DNA of 52,238 nucleotides from Clostridiales bacterium (lineage in GTDB: Bacteria > Bacillota > Clostridia > Lachnospirales > Lachnospiraceae), in NCBI GenBank assembly GCA_012519695.1, contig JAAYPT010000014.1:1-52238 (forward strand). The letters run 5' to 3'. Position numbers and translations under genes: made by a program. Positions 21,649 to 29,018 of the stretch are shown here, one piece after another (within the stretch, counting starts at the first letter, position 1; each line of letters starts with the position of its first letter). The notes beneath the pieces are model-generated. The model was not told where the DNA came from. It was given only the letters and a program-made list of their open reading frames with translations, and did no database searches.

Positions 21649-23184
21649 ATGAAACGATGTAAAATTTTGAAAAAAATCCTTCTGGCGTGTAGTATATGCA
21701 CTCTTATGAATGTACAGAATGTATTTGCACAAAAAGGTGGAAATGAAGAGTGCTATACCTATACCGTAACATTATATTCCGGAAAACAAGGAACTTTTTT
21801 GGGAGAAGAAGGAATACAGGTAGATAATCATCTGACAGGTTCTGATTATCAGATACTGGAAGAACAAAAAGGCGGAGAAAAAATAAAAATTACCGGACTT
21901 AAGTTGGGGGATATAGTGGTTGCAAGTGCTCCTTCTAATATTAAGATGGAAGACACATCCAGATATTATGTGAAAGGAATACGAGAAAGTGGTCGAGACA
22001 ATAGTACTGTGGGAGAATCCGCTTTTCGTGTAGATGCAGACAAAGAATATGTAGTGGCATATGGAATAAAAGGAGATATGGTATCTTATACAGTAAATTA
22101 TCAGGATGAGGAAGGAAATACGTTAGCGGAAAGTCAACAATTTTACGGAACAGTAGGAGATCAACCGGTAGTGGCATTTCGCTATATTGAAAATTATCAG
22201 CCACAGGCATATAATTTAACAAAAACATTAAGTCGTAATGAAGCGGATAATGTTTTTACATTTGTTTATAAGAAAACAATTGCTCAGACCGAAGAAAATG
22301 GAACGAATAGTACAAATGCAGAAGCAGTTGGGGGACAGTTGAACAACAATACAACAAACGGGGGGAATAATAACAATAATGATATGGGCGTAGATAATAC
22401 GGGAACAGAAGAAAATGGGGAAAATAATGGGGAAAATAATGGTGGAAATGAAATAGGCGAGGAACAGCAGACGCCACAAGAATTGGTTAATTTAGATGAT
22501 GAAGAAACGCCATTAGCCAATATAAAGAATACAAGTGCAAAGCCCAGAACAATGAAAAATATGTTATTATTTCTTGGAATTGGAGTAGCTGCAATTGCCG
22601 CATTAGGGGTATTAGTAACAGTGCTGTTTAAGAAAAAGAAAAAAATAACAAGGCGGAAAACAAGAGTGAATCAAAAAAGCAAGAAAAAGGTGGGGGCAAT
22701 AATCTGTAATATTGTTGGAGGAACAATTCTTGTAGCAATTATTTTGCTATGTATACCGCTGATTTTGCCCAAAATTTTTGGATATCAGGTTTATACCGTT
22801 ATTAGTGGAAGTATGGAGCCGGCGATTCCGGTAGGAAGTTTGGTTTTCATTGATGAAATAGAAGCAGAAAAAGTACAGGAAGGTGATGTAATAGCATTTT
22901 ACAGTGCCTCAGATAGTGGGGCAATTATTACCCATAGAGTAGAAAAAAATCAAGTAGTATCAGGACAATTCATTACCAAGGGAGATGCGAATGATAAAGC
23001 AGATCCCATGCCCATAAAATATGAACTGCTTATTGGAAAAGTTGTAATGAATATACCGATACTTGGTAAAATTCTTTCTGTGATGGTGACAATGCAGGGA
23101 AAGATAGTAGCAGGAGTAATGGTGCTGTTTGCTACGGTTCTTCAACTGATAGCCGGGAAGATACAAAATTCAGATTTAACATAG
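21649..23184 (+). CDS. MucBP-like domain fused to SipW/ER-type signal peptidase I
   Basis: A 511-residue two-part protein. The first half is exported: a signal peptide ending VFAQ, a beta-rich region, a MucBP-like repeat (SYTVNYQDEEGNTLAESQQF, about 146-165, to VFTFVYKKT), then an Asn/Gly/Glu-rich linker (about 215-280). DDEETPLAN precedes a membrane segment (LLFLGIGVAAIAALGVLVTV) and a Lys-rich loop. The second half is a family S26B signal peptidase: membrane segment, ISGSMEP with catalytic Ser388, ITHRV with His429 in place of bacterial Lys, and TKGDANDKADPMPI with the acidic residues. A C-terminal membrane segment follows. ATG 21649 follows ATAGGAGGATTCTGAGAAA. As last gene of the operon it should process the SipW-type substrates upstream. 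Confidence 0.85.
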   Translation: MKRCKILKKILLACSICTLMNVQNVFAQKGGNEECYTYTVTLYSGKQGTFLGEEGIQVDNHLTGSDYQILEEQKGGEKIKITGLKLGDIVVASAPSNIKMEDTSRYYVKGIRESGRDNSTVGESAFRVDADKEYVVAYGIKGDMVSYTVNYQDEEGNTLAESQQFYGTVGDQPVVAFRYIENYQPQAYNLTKTLSRNEADNVFTFVYKKTIAQTEENGTNSTNAEAVGGQLNNNTTNGGNNNNNDMGVDNTGTEENGENNGENNGGNEIGEEQQTPQELVNLDDEETPLANIKNTSAKPRTMKNMLLFLGIGVAAIAALGVLVTVLFKKKKKITRRKTRVNQKSKKKVGAIICNIVGGTILVAIILLCIPLILPKIFGYQVYTVISGSMEPAIPVGSLVFIDEIEAEKVQEGDVIAFYSASDSGAIITHRVEKNQVVSGQFITKGDANDKADPMPIKYELLIGKVVMNIPILGKILSVMVTMQGKIVAGVMVLFATVLQLIAGKIQNSDLT

Positions 23185-23191
23185 AGGATTC

Positions 23192-23220
23192 TTGTGTAAA
23201 TTTTGTGTGCATGCTATACT
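23192..23220 (+). promoter_or_regulatory. Sigma A-type promoter of the transglutaminase/type IV pilus-like operon
   Basis: TTGTGT (23192-23197), a 17-bp spacer and TATACT (23215-23220) lie between the fusion signal peptidase gene and the transglutaminase-like gene. They place a transcription start near 23227 and mark the operon boundary. No terminator with a T run is visible in this gap, so some read-through from upstream is possible. Confidence 0.65.
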
Positions 23221-23277
23221 TGAAAAGAGGTTCATTGTTCAAGGTTCTTCTTAAATGAAAAAGAAGGGAGAACATTT

Positions 23278-24264
23278 ATGCATTATTTCATCCAAAAGAG
23301 AAAAGGTTGGCATAGGGGCATACGTTGTTTCTTTTTTTTAGTATTTATACTTTTTTTGGGAGCTACTGTTTCTTGTGCAAACGAAAAAGAGGTATCGAAG
23401 AAAAGTAATGTAAGCACAAATGGCAGCGAAAAAAAAGAATTAAGGGATGCAACTCCAGTGGTTTTAAGTCCAGAGGCAACTGGTGCTGTAACTTATCAGG
23501 AAGAAAATGTTAGTATAGATGCTTCTAATGTTTCTGAAGGATATATTATGTTAAATTATACAGGAACAAATGAGAAAGTTAAATTTCAGATAAAAACGCC
23601 GGAAGGAATAGAATACACATATCCTGTTACAAATACAGGACAATATAATGTGTATTCTCTTTCTGGTGGAAATGGCACATATCAATATGTGTTGTTAGAG
23701 TCCGTTTCAGTAGAAAATAATCAATATGCTGTCGTATTTTCCAAACAGCAGGATGTCACCATTTCAAACGAGTTTTCCCCATTTTTATATCCAAATTACT
23801 ATGTGAACTTTTCCATAGAATCACAAACAGTGAAGATGGCACAGAAGCTGGCAGAAGGATGTACCAGTGATTTGGAAGTAGTGTCTAATATTTACAATTA
23901 TGTTATTGAGAACATAGAATATGATACGAAAAAGGCAGAAAATGTTCCGTATGGATATACACCGGATGTGGATGAAACTTTAAAAAGTGGAAAAGGAATT
24001 TGTTTTGATTATGCAGCACTAATGTCTGCAATGTTGCGTTCCCAACGGATTCCTGTGAGATTAGAAGTAGGTTATGTGGGTGAGATATATCACGCATGGA
24101 TTAGCTGCTACATCGAGGATGTTGGCTGGGTAGATGACATCATAGAATTTGATGGTAAGAATTGGTCCTTAATGGACCCTACACTGGCGGCAAATAATGA
24201 TAAGGATTCAACAAAAGAGTATATAGGAGATAAGAGTCGTTATATCGTTAAGTATAGCTATTAA
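23278..24264 (+). CDS. Transglutaminase-like domain lipoprotein
   Basis: A 328-residue exported protein with a basic N-terminus, hydrophobic segment (FFFLVFILFLGATVSC) and lipobox-like GATVSC-A, so a lipoprotein is likely. A beta-rich spacer (about 60-180) precedes a transglutaminase/papain-like core: nucleophile Cys in GKGICFDYAALMSAML (about 241), His in YHAWISCYI (about 271) and Asp in LMDPTLAA (about 302). Members are proteases or cross-linking enzymes, and the substrate is unknown. ATG 23278 follows AGAAGGGAGAAC. It has its own promoter and lies 22 nt before the PilC-like gene, so it is probably transcribed with the pilus-like cluster and may act on surface fibres. Confidence 0.82.
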   Translation: MHYFIQKRKGWHRGIRCFFFLVFILFLGATVSCANEKEVSKKSNVSTNGSEKKELRDATPVVLSPEATGAVTYQEENVSIDASNVSEGYIMLNYTGTNEKVKFQIKTPEGIEYTYPVTNTGQYNVYSLSGGNGTYQYVLLESVSVENNQYAVVFSKQQDVTISNEFSPFLYPNYYVNFSIESQTVKMAQKLAEGCTSDLEVVSNIYNYVIENIEYDTKKAENVPYGYTPDVDETLKSGKGICFDYAALMSAMLRSQRIPVRLEVGYVGEIYHAWISCYIEDVGWVDDIIEFDGKNWSLMDPTLAANNDKDSTKEYIGDKSRYIVKYSY

Positions 24265-24286
24265 GAAAAGGAGTTTTAAAATAATT

Positions 24287-25339
24287 ATGAAAAAACAGAA
24301 ACAACAGAGTGATTTGTCCAATCTTGAAATTGCATTTTTTTGTGAGCAGATGGCAATGGCTTTAAAATCTGGTTTTACAGCATTAGAAGGGGTTTCGTTA
24401 CTTTTAGCTGATGCTAAGAATCAAGAAGAGAAAGAACTTTTACAAAGAATGTATGAGGAAATTGTGGATTCCGGTCAGTTTTATCCTGCATTGAAAGTAA
24501 CCGGAGTTTTCCCGGCATATCTATTACAGATGGTGGAAATCGGAGAAGAGACAGGTACGTTAGATGAGGTAATGGATGCGCTTTCCCAACATTATAAACG
24601 AGAAGCAGATATTTCCCAAGAAATAAAAAGTGCGTTGACCTATCCCCTTATTATGATAGGAATGATGTTTTTAATTGTAGTTGTATTAATGACAAAAGTA
24701 ATGCCGGTTTTTAATCAGGTTTATAAGCAGCTGGGACATGAAATGACAGGATTTTCCAAGGGAGTTCTGGTACTGTCTAATACAATTTCACAATATGCAG
24801 TTGTGTTAGGCGGAGTAGTGGTAGTAATTGTACTGGCAGTGCTTTATTTCACGAAGACGAAAAATGGAAGAAGATATTTCATAAGGCTGGGATATCATAT
24901 GAAATTTTTTAGAGAGTTTTATGACAAAGTAACTGTTTGCCGTTTTGCAGGTGGTATGTATTTAACATTAAAAAGTGGAATCAATCCGGAACGTAGTTTG
25001 GAATTTGCGGAAAAATTAGTAGATAACCCATGCTTGAATAAAAAGGTTAATATTGCAAAAGAAGAGATGGAAAATGGTAGTGATTTAGGAGAGGCACTTC
25101 AGAAATCTGCAATATTTAGCGGACTTTATGCAAGAATGGTAACAATAGCAAATAAGTCCGGAAGACTGGATGAAGTGATGGATAAGATTGCCTGTCAGTA
25201 TGAATCTGAAATAGAAGGAAAACTTTCTGATATTATTGCAGTAATAGAACCTACATTGGTGATTATCCTTTCTATCATTGTAGGAGCGATTCTATTATCT
25301 GTTATGCTTCCGCTTATGGGAATTATGGCAGGTTTGTAA
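24287..25339 (+). CDS. Type II secretion/type IV pilus inner-membrane platform protein (GspF/PilC)
   Basis: A 350-residue membrane protein with the duplicated T2SSF domain. The first copy runs about 12-135 (FFCEQMAMALKSGFTALEGV, MVEIGEETGTLDEVMDALSQ) and the second about 215-338 (VCRFAGGMYLTLKSGI, TIANKSGRLDEVMDKIACQY). Membrane segments lie at about 122-142, 168-190 and the C-terminus (PTLVIILSIIVGAILLSVML). It should form the rotor/platform that couples a cytoplasmic ATPase to pilin assembly. ATG 24287 follows AAAAGGAGTTTT. It is the second gene of a cluster that ends with a PilT-type ATPase. Confidence 0.92.
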   Translation: MKKQKQQSDLSNLEIAFFCEQMAMALKSGFTALEGVSLLLADAKNQEEKELLQRMYEEIVDSGQFYPALKVTGVFPAYLLQMVEIGEETGTLDEVMDALSQHYKREADISQEIKSALTYPLIMIGMMFLIVVVLMTKVMPVFNQVYKQLGHEMTGFSKGVLVLSNTISQYAVVLGGVVVVIVLAVLYFTKTKNGRRYFIRLGYHMKFFREFYDKVTVCRFAGGMYLTLKSGINPERSLEFAEKLVDNPCLNKKVNIAKEEMENGSDLGEALQKSAIFSGLYARMVTIANKSGRLDEVMDKIACQYESEIEGKLSDIIAVIEPTLVIILSIIVGAILLSVMLPLMGIMAGL

Positions 25340-25356
25340 AGACAGGAGGTACCCAG

Positions 25357-25695
25357 ATGAAGTATACAGGAAATAAGGGTAGATTTTATCATGAAAAAAG
25401 AGGAATCGGATATGGGATTTTTATAAAAATACTGGTGTTTGTTTCTGCCATTATTTTATTTTATAAAGGGATAGAGAATCTTTCGGATAAGACAAGTAAG
25501 GAACAGGCGAAAAGTATGGAGAAAGCAATCTGGCACGGAATTACACAGTGTTATGCCATTGAAGGAAGATATCCTCAAAGCTTGGAATATCTGAAAAAAG
25601 AATATGGTGTTCAATATGATTCAGATAAGTTCTTTGTAGATTATCAGGTGCAGGGAGAGAATATTGTGCCGGATGTGACAATTATAGAAAAATAA
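25357..25695 (+). CDS. Small pilin-like membrane protein
   Basis: A 112-residue protein with one N-terminal membrane helix (GIFIKILVFVSAIILFYKGI, about 19-38) followed by a short soluble domain: EKAIWHGITQCYAIEGRYPQ, a helix then strand typical of pseudopilin-like proteins, and DKFFVDYQVQGENIVPDVTI. The helix lacks the conserved Glu5 of classical prepilins, so processing by a prepilin peptidase is uncertain. ATG 25357 follows GACAGGAGGTACCC. It sits between the PilC-like and DUF4860-like genes. Known families suggest a minor component of the same machine; the exact role is not recognised. Confidence 0.62.
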   Translation: MKYTGNKGRFYHEKRGIGYGIFIKILVFVSAIILFYKGIENLSDKTSKEQAKSMEKAIWHGITQCYAIEGRYPQSLEYLKKEYGVQYDSDKFFVDYQVQGENIVPDVTIIEK

Positions 25696-25719
25696 TTATT
25701 AAGGAATGGAAGTGGTAGT

Positions 25720-26202
25720 ATGGGGTTTCATTTAAAGAAGAAACATGTAATAGATAGAATTTTTCCATTTGCGGTTTTTTTTGTATTTATGGTTTCATCC
25801 CTTTGGGTAAGTTTGTTGGTAGCAAATGTTTATGAAAGTACAGTAAATATGGAAAATTCCAATTATGAAAGTAGAACAGCTCTTTCTTATATAGCAGAAA
25901 AGATTCATCAGGAAGATGAAAATGGAGGAATTTCAATCGGAATTTTTGATGGACATGTCAGTCTTATTATAAAAAAGGTGTATGAAGAAAAAAGTTATTT
26001 CACTTATATCTATGAGGAAAAAGGGGAATTACGAGAATTATTTGTACAGGATGGAGTGCAAGCCACAGCAGAAGATGGGAGAAAAATCATGGAAATACAT
26101 GATTTGAAAATGGAAGAGATTACAGACGGTGTGTTCAGATTTTCCTGTGTCTTAGAAGATGGAAAAGAGCCTGGTATTGTTGTGACCACATTGAGTAAAT
26201 AA
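25720..26202 (+). CDS. DUF4860-like membrane protein of the pilus cluster
   Basis: A 160-residue protein with one N-terminal membrane helix (FPFAVFFVFMVSSLWVSLLV) and an extracytoplasmic domain resembling DUF4860 proteins found in Clostridia pilus clusters (ALSYIAEKIHQEDENGGISI, IYEEKGELRELFVQDG, IMEIHDLKMEEI). Minor-pilin J/PulJ-like architecture is plausible: a long helix, then a beta sheet measuring small peptide features. ATG 25720 follows GGAATGGAAGTGGTAGT. Its stop is 37 nt before the next pilin-like start. Function by context only. Confidence 0.62.
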   Translation: MGFHLKKKHVIDRIFPFAVFFVFMVSSLWVSLLVANVYESTVNMENSNYESRTALSYIAEKIHQEDENGGISIGIFDGHVSLIIKKVYEEKSYFTYIYEEKGELRELFVQDGVQATAEDGRKIMEIHDLKMEEITDGVFRFSCVLEDGKEPGIVVTTLSK

Positions 26203-26239
26203 ATTGATACATAAAAATGTTTATATAAAGGAGTTATAT

Positions 26240-26671
26240 ATGAATGGAAGACAAACGCGACATTCAAGTATGTTTCTTTTAGAATTAATGATTGCAATTT
26301 TATTTTTTTGTTTAGCTGCTACGGTTTGCATTCGATTAATTGTAAAATCTCATATCATCAGTCAGAAAACACAAAATTTGAATATGGCTCTGAATCAAGT
26401 GACTACAGCGGCAGAAATTTTTAAATCTGAGACAGATGTGGAAGAATATTTCAAAAATGAATTTCCCCAATGTAAGGAAATCAAAGATGGATTTGCTGTC
26501 TATTATAATGAAAAATGGGAAGCCTGCAAAAAGAAGGATGCCAAATTTCAATTGTCTATTGAAATCACCCAAAAAGCAAAGAAAGCAGAAGGGTATTTTT
26601 CTATGAAGGATATAGAAACAAATCAGGAAATTTACGATATAAGTCTTAATAAATTTATATGGGAGGAATGA
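26240..26671 (+). CDS. Prepilin-like protein with N-terminal methylation-type motif
   Basis: A 143-residue protein. After a short basic leader, MFLLELMIAILFFCLAATVC matches the prepilin helix pattern, with Glu at position 5 if cleavage is before Met or Phe (S/MFLLE). This is the closest to a class III/type IV prepilin among the four small proteins. The soluble part (about 35-143) is Lys/Glu-rich with two Cys (FPQCKEIKDG, WEACKKKD). ATG 26240 has the site AAAGGAGTTATAT, favouring it over an in-frame start 36 nt upstream that overlaps the previous stop. It ends 1 nt before the next gene's GTG. Confidence 0.62.
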   Translation: MNGRQTRHSSMFLLELMIAILFFCLAATVCIRLIVKSHIISQKTQNLNMALNQVTTAAEIFKSETDVEEYFKNEFPQCKEIKDGFAVYYNEKWEACKKKDAKFQLSIEITQKAKKAEGYFSMKDIETNQEIYDISLNKFIWEE

Positions 26672-26672
26672 A

Positions 26673-27149
26673 GTGAAAAATTTTCAGAAAAAAAAGTTTC
26701 TTTCCAGTCCTATGGGAGATTCTTTTTTGTTGACGATTATGGTTATTTTAATGCTTGTTGTATTTAGTGTTCTATCATTATCGACATCCCTTAGAGATTA
26801 TAAATATAGCCAGCGTATGGCAGAAAAAACAACAGCTTATTATGCTGCAAATTCAAAGGCATATGAGATAATTGAAAAAATCGATGGAATTATTACAAAG
26901 AGTGATGACTGGGAGAGTGCGTGGAAAGAGGTTTCGGAAGAAACGGAAGTTACAGTATTGACGAGAGATGAAATGTCTGCTACTGTTTATTATGAAGTTG
27001 AGGTTACAAAACAGCAGAAATTGCAGGTTATGATAACTATAAATTTAGAAAAAGATAAAAAGGTGTCGTACCAAATTACGGAATGGAAAGAAGTTCCTTC
27101 TAAGGAATGGAACAGAGATACAAAACTTCCGGTTATTGGAAGCGAATAG
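26673..27149 (+). CDS. Membrane protein of the pilus cluster, PilX-like architecture
   Basis: A 158-residue protein starting at GTG 26673 behind GGGAGGAATGA. GDSFLLTIMVILMLVVFSVL (about 15-34) is the membrane helix. The downstream region (AEKTTAYYAANSKAYEIIEK) resembles the 'AYYAANS/A' stretch of PilX-type minor pilins. No clear Glu5 is present. Family not certain. It overlaps the start of an upstream reading of pilT but ends 19 nt before the preferred pilT start, consistent with tight coupling. Confidence 0.6.
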   Translation: MKNFQKKKFLSSPMGDSFLLTIMVILMLVVFSVLSLSTSLRDYKYSQRMAEKTTAYYAANSKAYEIIEKIDGIITKSDDWESAWKEVSEETEVTVLTRDEMSATVYYEVEVTKQQKLQVMITINLEKDKKVSYQITEWKEVPSKEWNRDTKLPVIGSE

Positions 27150-27168
27150 AGCCTTTAGAGGTGCTAAA

Positions 27169-28224
27169 ATGGATATTGTAGATTTGTTGAGGAGAGCTGT
27201 AGAAAAACATGCGTCTGATATATTTATTGTTGCAGGATTACCGGTATCTTATCGTTTAAATAATAAAATTCTAAGTGAAGAAAATGAACGACTGATGCCG
27301 GCAGAAACAGAACAGTATTTGCGACAGATTTATGAACTTGCAGATCACAGGGATATGTCACATTTCCTTACACATGGGGATGATGATTTTTCTTTTGCGG
27401 TAGTTGGACTTTCACGTTTTAGAGTAAATGCATATAAACAGCGTGGAACCTTGTCTGCGGTTGTTCGTGTAATTACATTTGAATTGCCTAATCCGGAAGA
27501 CATTGGGATTCCAAGCAGTATTATTAATTTTGGAAACTTATCCAAAGGCTTAGTTTTGGTTACAGGACCGGCGGGAAGTGGAAAGTCTACAACGCTTGCA
27601 TGTATTGTTGATGCTATTAATAAGCATAAAAAGAAACATATTATTACATTAGAAGATCCCATTGAGTACCTTCATACCCATGGAAACAGTATTGTCAGTC
27701 AGCGTGAAATCAGTATAGATACAGAAAGTTATGTAACTGCTTTACGGGCATCCTTGCGACAAAGTCCGGATGTGATTTTATTAGGAGAAATGCGAGACTA
27801 TGAAACGATTGGAGTTGCCATGACAGCAGCAGAAACCGGACATTTGGTTATCTCTACATTGCATACAATAGGAGCTGCAAATGCAATTGATCGAATTATT
27901 GATGTATTTCCGGCAAATCAGCAGCGTCAGATTACAGTACAGCTTTCTATGGTATTGCAGGCAATTGTTTCACAACAACTTATTCCGGATATAGATGGAA
28001 ATGTTATTCCGGTGTTTGAAATTGTAACAATCACACCGGCTATTCGTAATATGATTCGCGATAATAAGATACCGCAGATTGACGGAATTGTATATTCAGC
28101 AAATAAGGATGACATGATTTCTATGGATGCAAGTTTAGTGAAGCTCTATCAACAAGGGAAGATTACTAAAGAGACAGCAATTAATTATGCAACCAATCAA
28201 GAAATGTTAAAAAAGCGTTTATAG
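27169..28224 (+). CDS. pilT: PilT-type ATPase (type IV pilus retraction motor family)
   Basis: A 351-residue hexameric secretion ATPase. The N-terminal domain (DIVDLLRRAVEKHASDIFIV, ASDIFI motif typical of PilT) is followed by Walker A GPAGSGKST (about 131-139), an Asp box (LEDPIEYLH), Walker B (DVILLGEMRDYET, the GEMRD form being PilT-like) and a His box (TGHLVISTLHT). The C-terminal VSQQLIP and a MLKKRL tail fit PilT rather than PilB, and no zinc-finger (CxxC) of PilB is present. I chose ATG 27169, with AGAGGTG upstream, over an ATG 33 nt earlier. As the only motor in view it either retracts pili built by a PilB elsewhere, or acts in assembly itself. Confidence 0.9.
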   Translation: MDIVDLLRRAVEKHASDIFIVAGLPVSYRLNNKILSEENERLMPAETEQYLRQIYELADHRDMSHFLTHGDDDFSFAVVGLSRFRVNAYKQRGTLSAVVRVITFELPNPEDIGIPSSIINFGNLSKGLVLVTGPAGSGKSTTLACIVDAINKHKKKHIITLEDPIEYLHTHGNSIVSQREISIDTESYVTALRASLRQSPDVILLGEMRDYETIGVAMTAAETGHLVISTLHTIGAANAIDRIIDVFPANQQRQITVQLSMVLQAIVSQQLIPDIDGNVIPVFEIVTITPAIRNMIRDNKIPQIDGIVYSANKDDMISMDASLVKLYQQGKITKETAINYATNQEMLKKRL

Positions 28225-28232
28225 GAGAAAAT

Positions 28233-28784
28233 ATGGCAAAAATCGGAGTTTTTCTAGCAGATGGATTTGAGGAGATTGAAGGGTTAACGGTAGTAGATAT
28301 TTTGCGTCGAGCAAGCGTAGAGGTAATTACCATTTCAATTATGGGAAGAAAAGAAATTCAAGGAGCACACGCAATTACAGTATTGGCAGATGCATTATAT
28401 GAAGAAGTAGCATTTGAAGAATTAGATGGTGTAGTTCTTCCGGGGGGAATGCCAGGAACGAAATATTTAGGTGCACATGAAGGTGTAAAGAAGCAGATTG
28501 TGGCATTTGAAGCAGCAGGAAAATTAGTGGCAGCAATTTGTGCGGCTCCAAGTGTTCTTGGAGAAAACGGTATTTTAAAGGGAAAAAAGGCAGCTTGTTA
28601 TCCGGGATTTGAGGAAAAACTTTTGGGAGCAGAGGTTACTTATGAAGAAGTGGCAGAAACAGGAAATGTAATTACAAGTCGTGGTATGGGAACAGCAATC
28701 CCCTTTGCATTAAGATTGACCGCATATCTTACCTCTGAACAGAAAGCAGAAGAATTGAAAAAGGGAATTATCTATCAACAGTAA
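28233..28784 (+). CDS. DJ-1/PfpI family protein (YajL/ThiJ-like)
   Basis: A 183-residue cytoplasmic DJ-1 superfamily protein. The nucleophile-elbow Cys lies in AAICAAPSVLG (about 99). The early acidic motif FLADGFEEIEGL with Glu16-type residue supports the reactive Cys, and GVVLPGGMPGTKYLG is the expected loop. Family activities include glyoxalase III, deglycase claims and chaperone roles; which applies cannot be told. ATG 28233 follows AGGAGAAAAT, 8 nt after pilT, so it may be co-transcribed although functionally unrelated. A promoter and riboswitch for the next gene follow. Confidence 0.9.
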   Translation: MAKIGVFLADGFEEIEGLTVVDILRRASVEVITISIMGRKEIQGAHAITVLADALYEEVAFEELDGVVLPGGMPGTKYLGAHEGVKKQIVAFEAAGKLVAAICAAPSVLGENGILKGKKAACYPGFEEKLLGAEVTYEEVAETGNVITSRGMGTAIPFALRLTAYLTSEQKAEELKKGIIYQQ

Positions 28785-28812
28785 TTTTAACGAAATCTTA
28801 GCATGGTAAATA

Positions 28813-28841
28813 TTGACGAAAGGTGTCATTCTTGTTACTAT
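28813..28841 (+). promoter_or_regulatory. Promoter of the exchanger gene
   Basis: TTGACG (28813-28818), a 17-bp spacer and TACTAT (28836-28841) make a good sigma A promoter. The predicted start near 28848 coincides with the first base of the riboswitch P1 helix, which supports both calls. Confidence 0.75.
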
Positions 28842-28848
28842 TTTCTTA

Positions 28849-28941
28849 AATAAAAGGGAGTAGTTTGTATCCGATGGATATAATGCAGTTCGTCATCACG
28901 TTGTAAAACCGGGCTGTATTCTAAGAAACGAGACTTTTATT
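28849..28941 (+). ncRNA. yybP-ykoY-type (Mn2+) riboswitch aptamer
   Basis: P1 is AATAAAAG (28849-28856) with CTTTTATT (28934-28941). GGGAGTAG follows the 5' strand, as in the family. A small hairpin TATCC/GGATA lies at 28868-28880. A second arm AATGCAG (28882-28888)/CTGTATT (28914-28920) encloses TTCGTCA and ACCGGG, matching the conserved GUCGUCA and ACCGG of the Mn2+-sensing yybP-ykoY family. ACGAGAC before the 3' strand fits the conserved AGAC. The identification rests on these remembered motifs, not on a covariance search. The P1 3' strand lies inside the left arm of the downstream terminator, so ligand binding should switch expression on. Confidence 0.8.
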
Positions 28942-28983
28942 GCTTATTTTAGTACAAAATATGCAATAGGAGTCTCATTTTTT
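28930..28983 (+). terminator. Riboswitch-controlled terminator
   Basis: GAGACTTTTATTGC (28930-28943) pairs with GCAATAGGAGTCTC (28963-28976), with extra A/T pairs inside, and is followed by ATTTTTTTG. Its left arm contains the P1 3' strand of the riboswitch, so aptamer and terminator cannot form together. Confidence 0.85.
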
Positions 28984-29018
28984 GTATGCAGATTCTATTG
29001 CGGAAAGAGAGGAAAAAT

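Noticed and set aside
22320-22450. Low-complexity Asn/Gly/Glu-rich DNA as a minisatellite with a regulatory role
   Set aside because: The repeat units are short and imperfect and encode a flexible linker between the MucBP-like half and the membrane part. Linker function explains it.
27136-27168. Upstream in-frame start for pilT
   Set aside because: It adds 11 residues (MEANRAFRGAK) overlapping the previous gene and has no ribosome site. ATG 27169 has AGAGGTG and begins at the conserved N-terminus.
28930-28983. Terminator interpreted as the end of the DJ-1 gene transcript only
   Set aside because: A good promoter (28813-28841) lies between the DJ-1 stop and the hairpin, and the hairpin shares its left arm with the riboswitch P1 helix, so it belongs to the exchanger leader.
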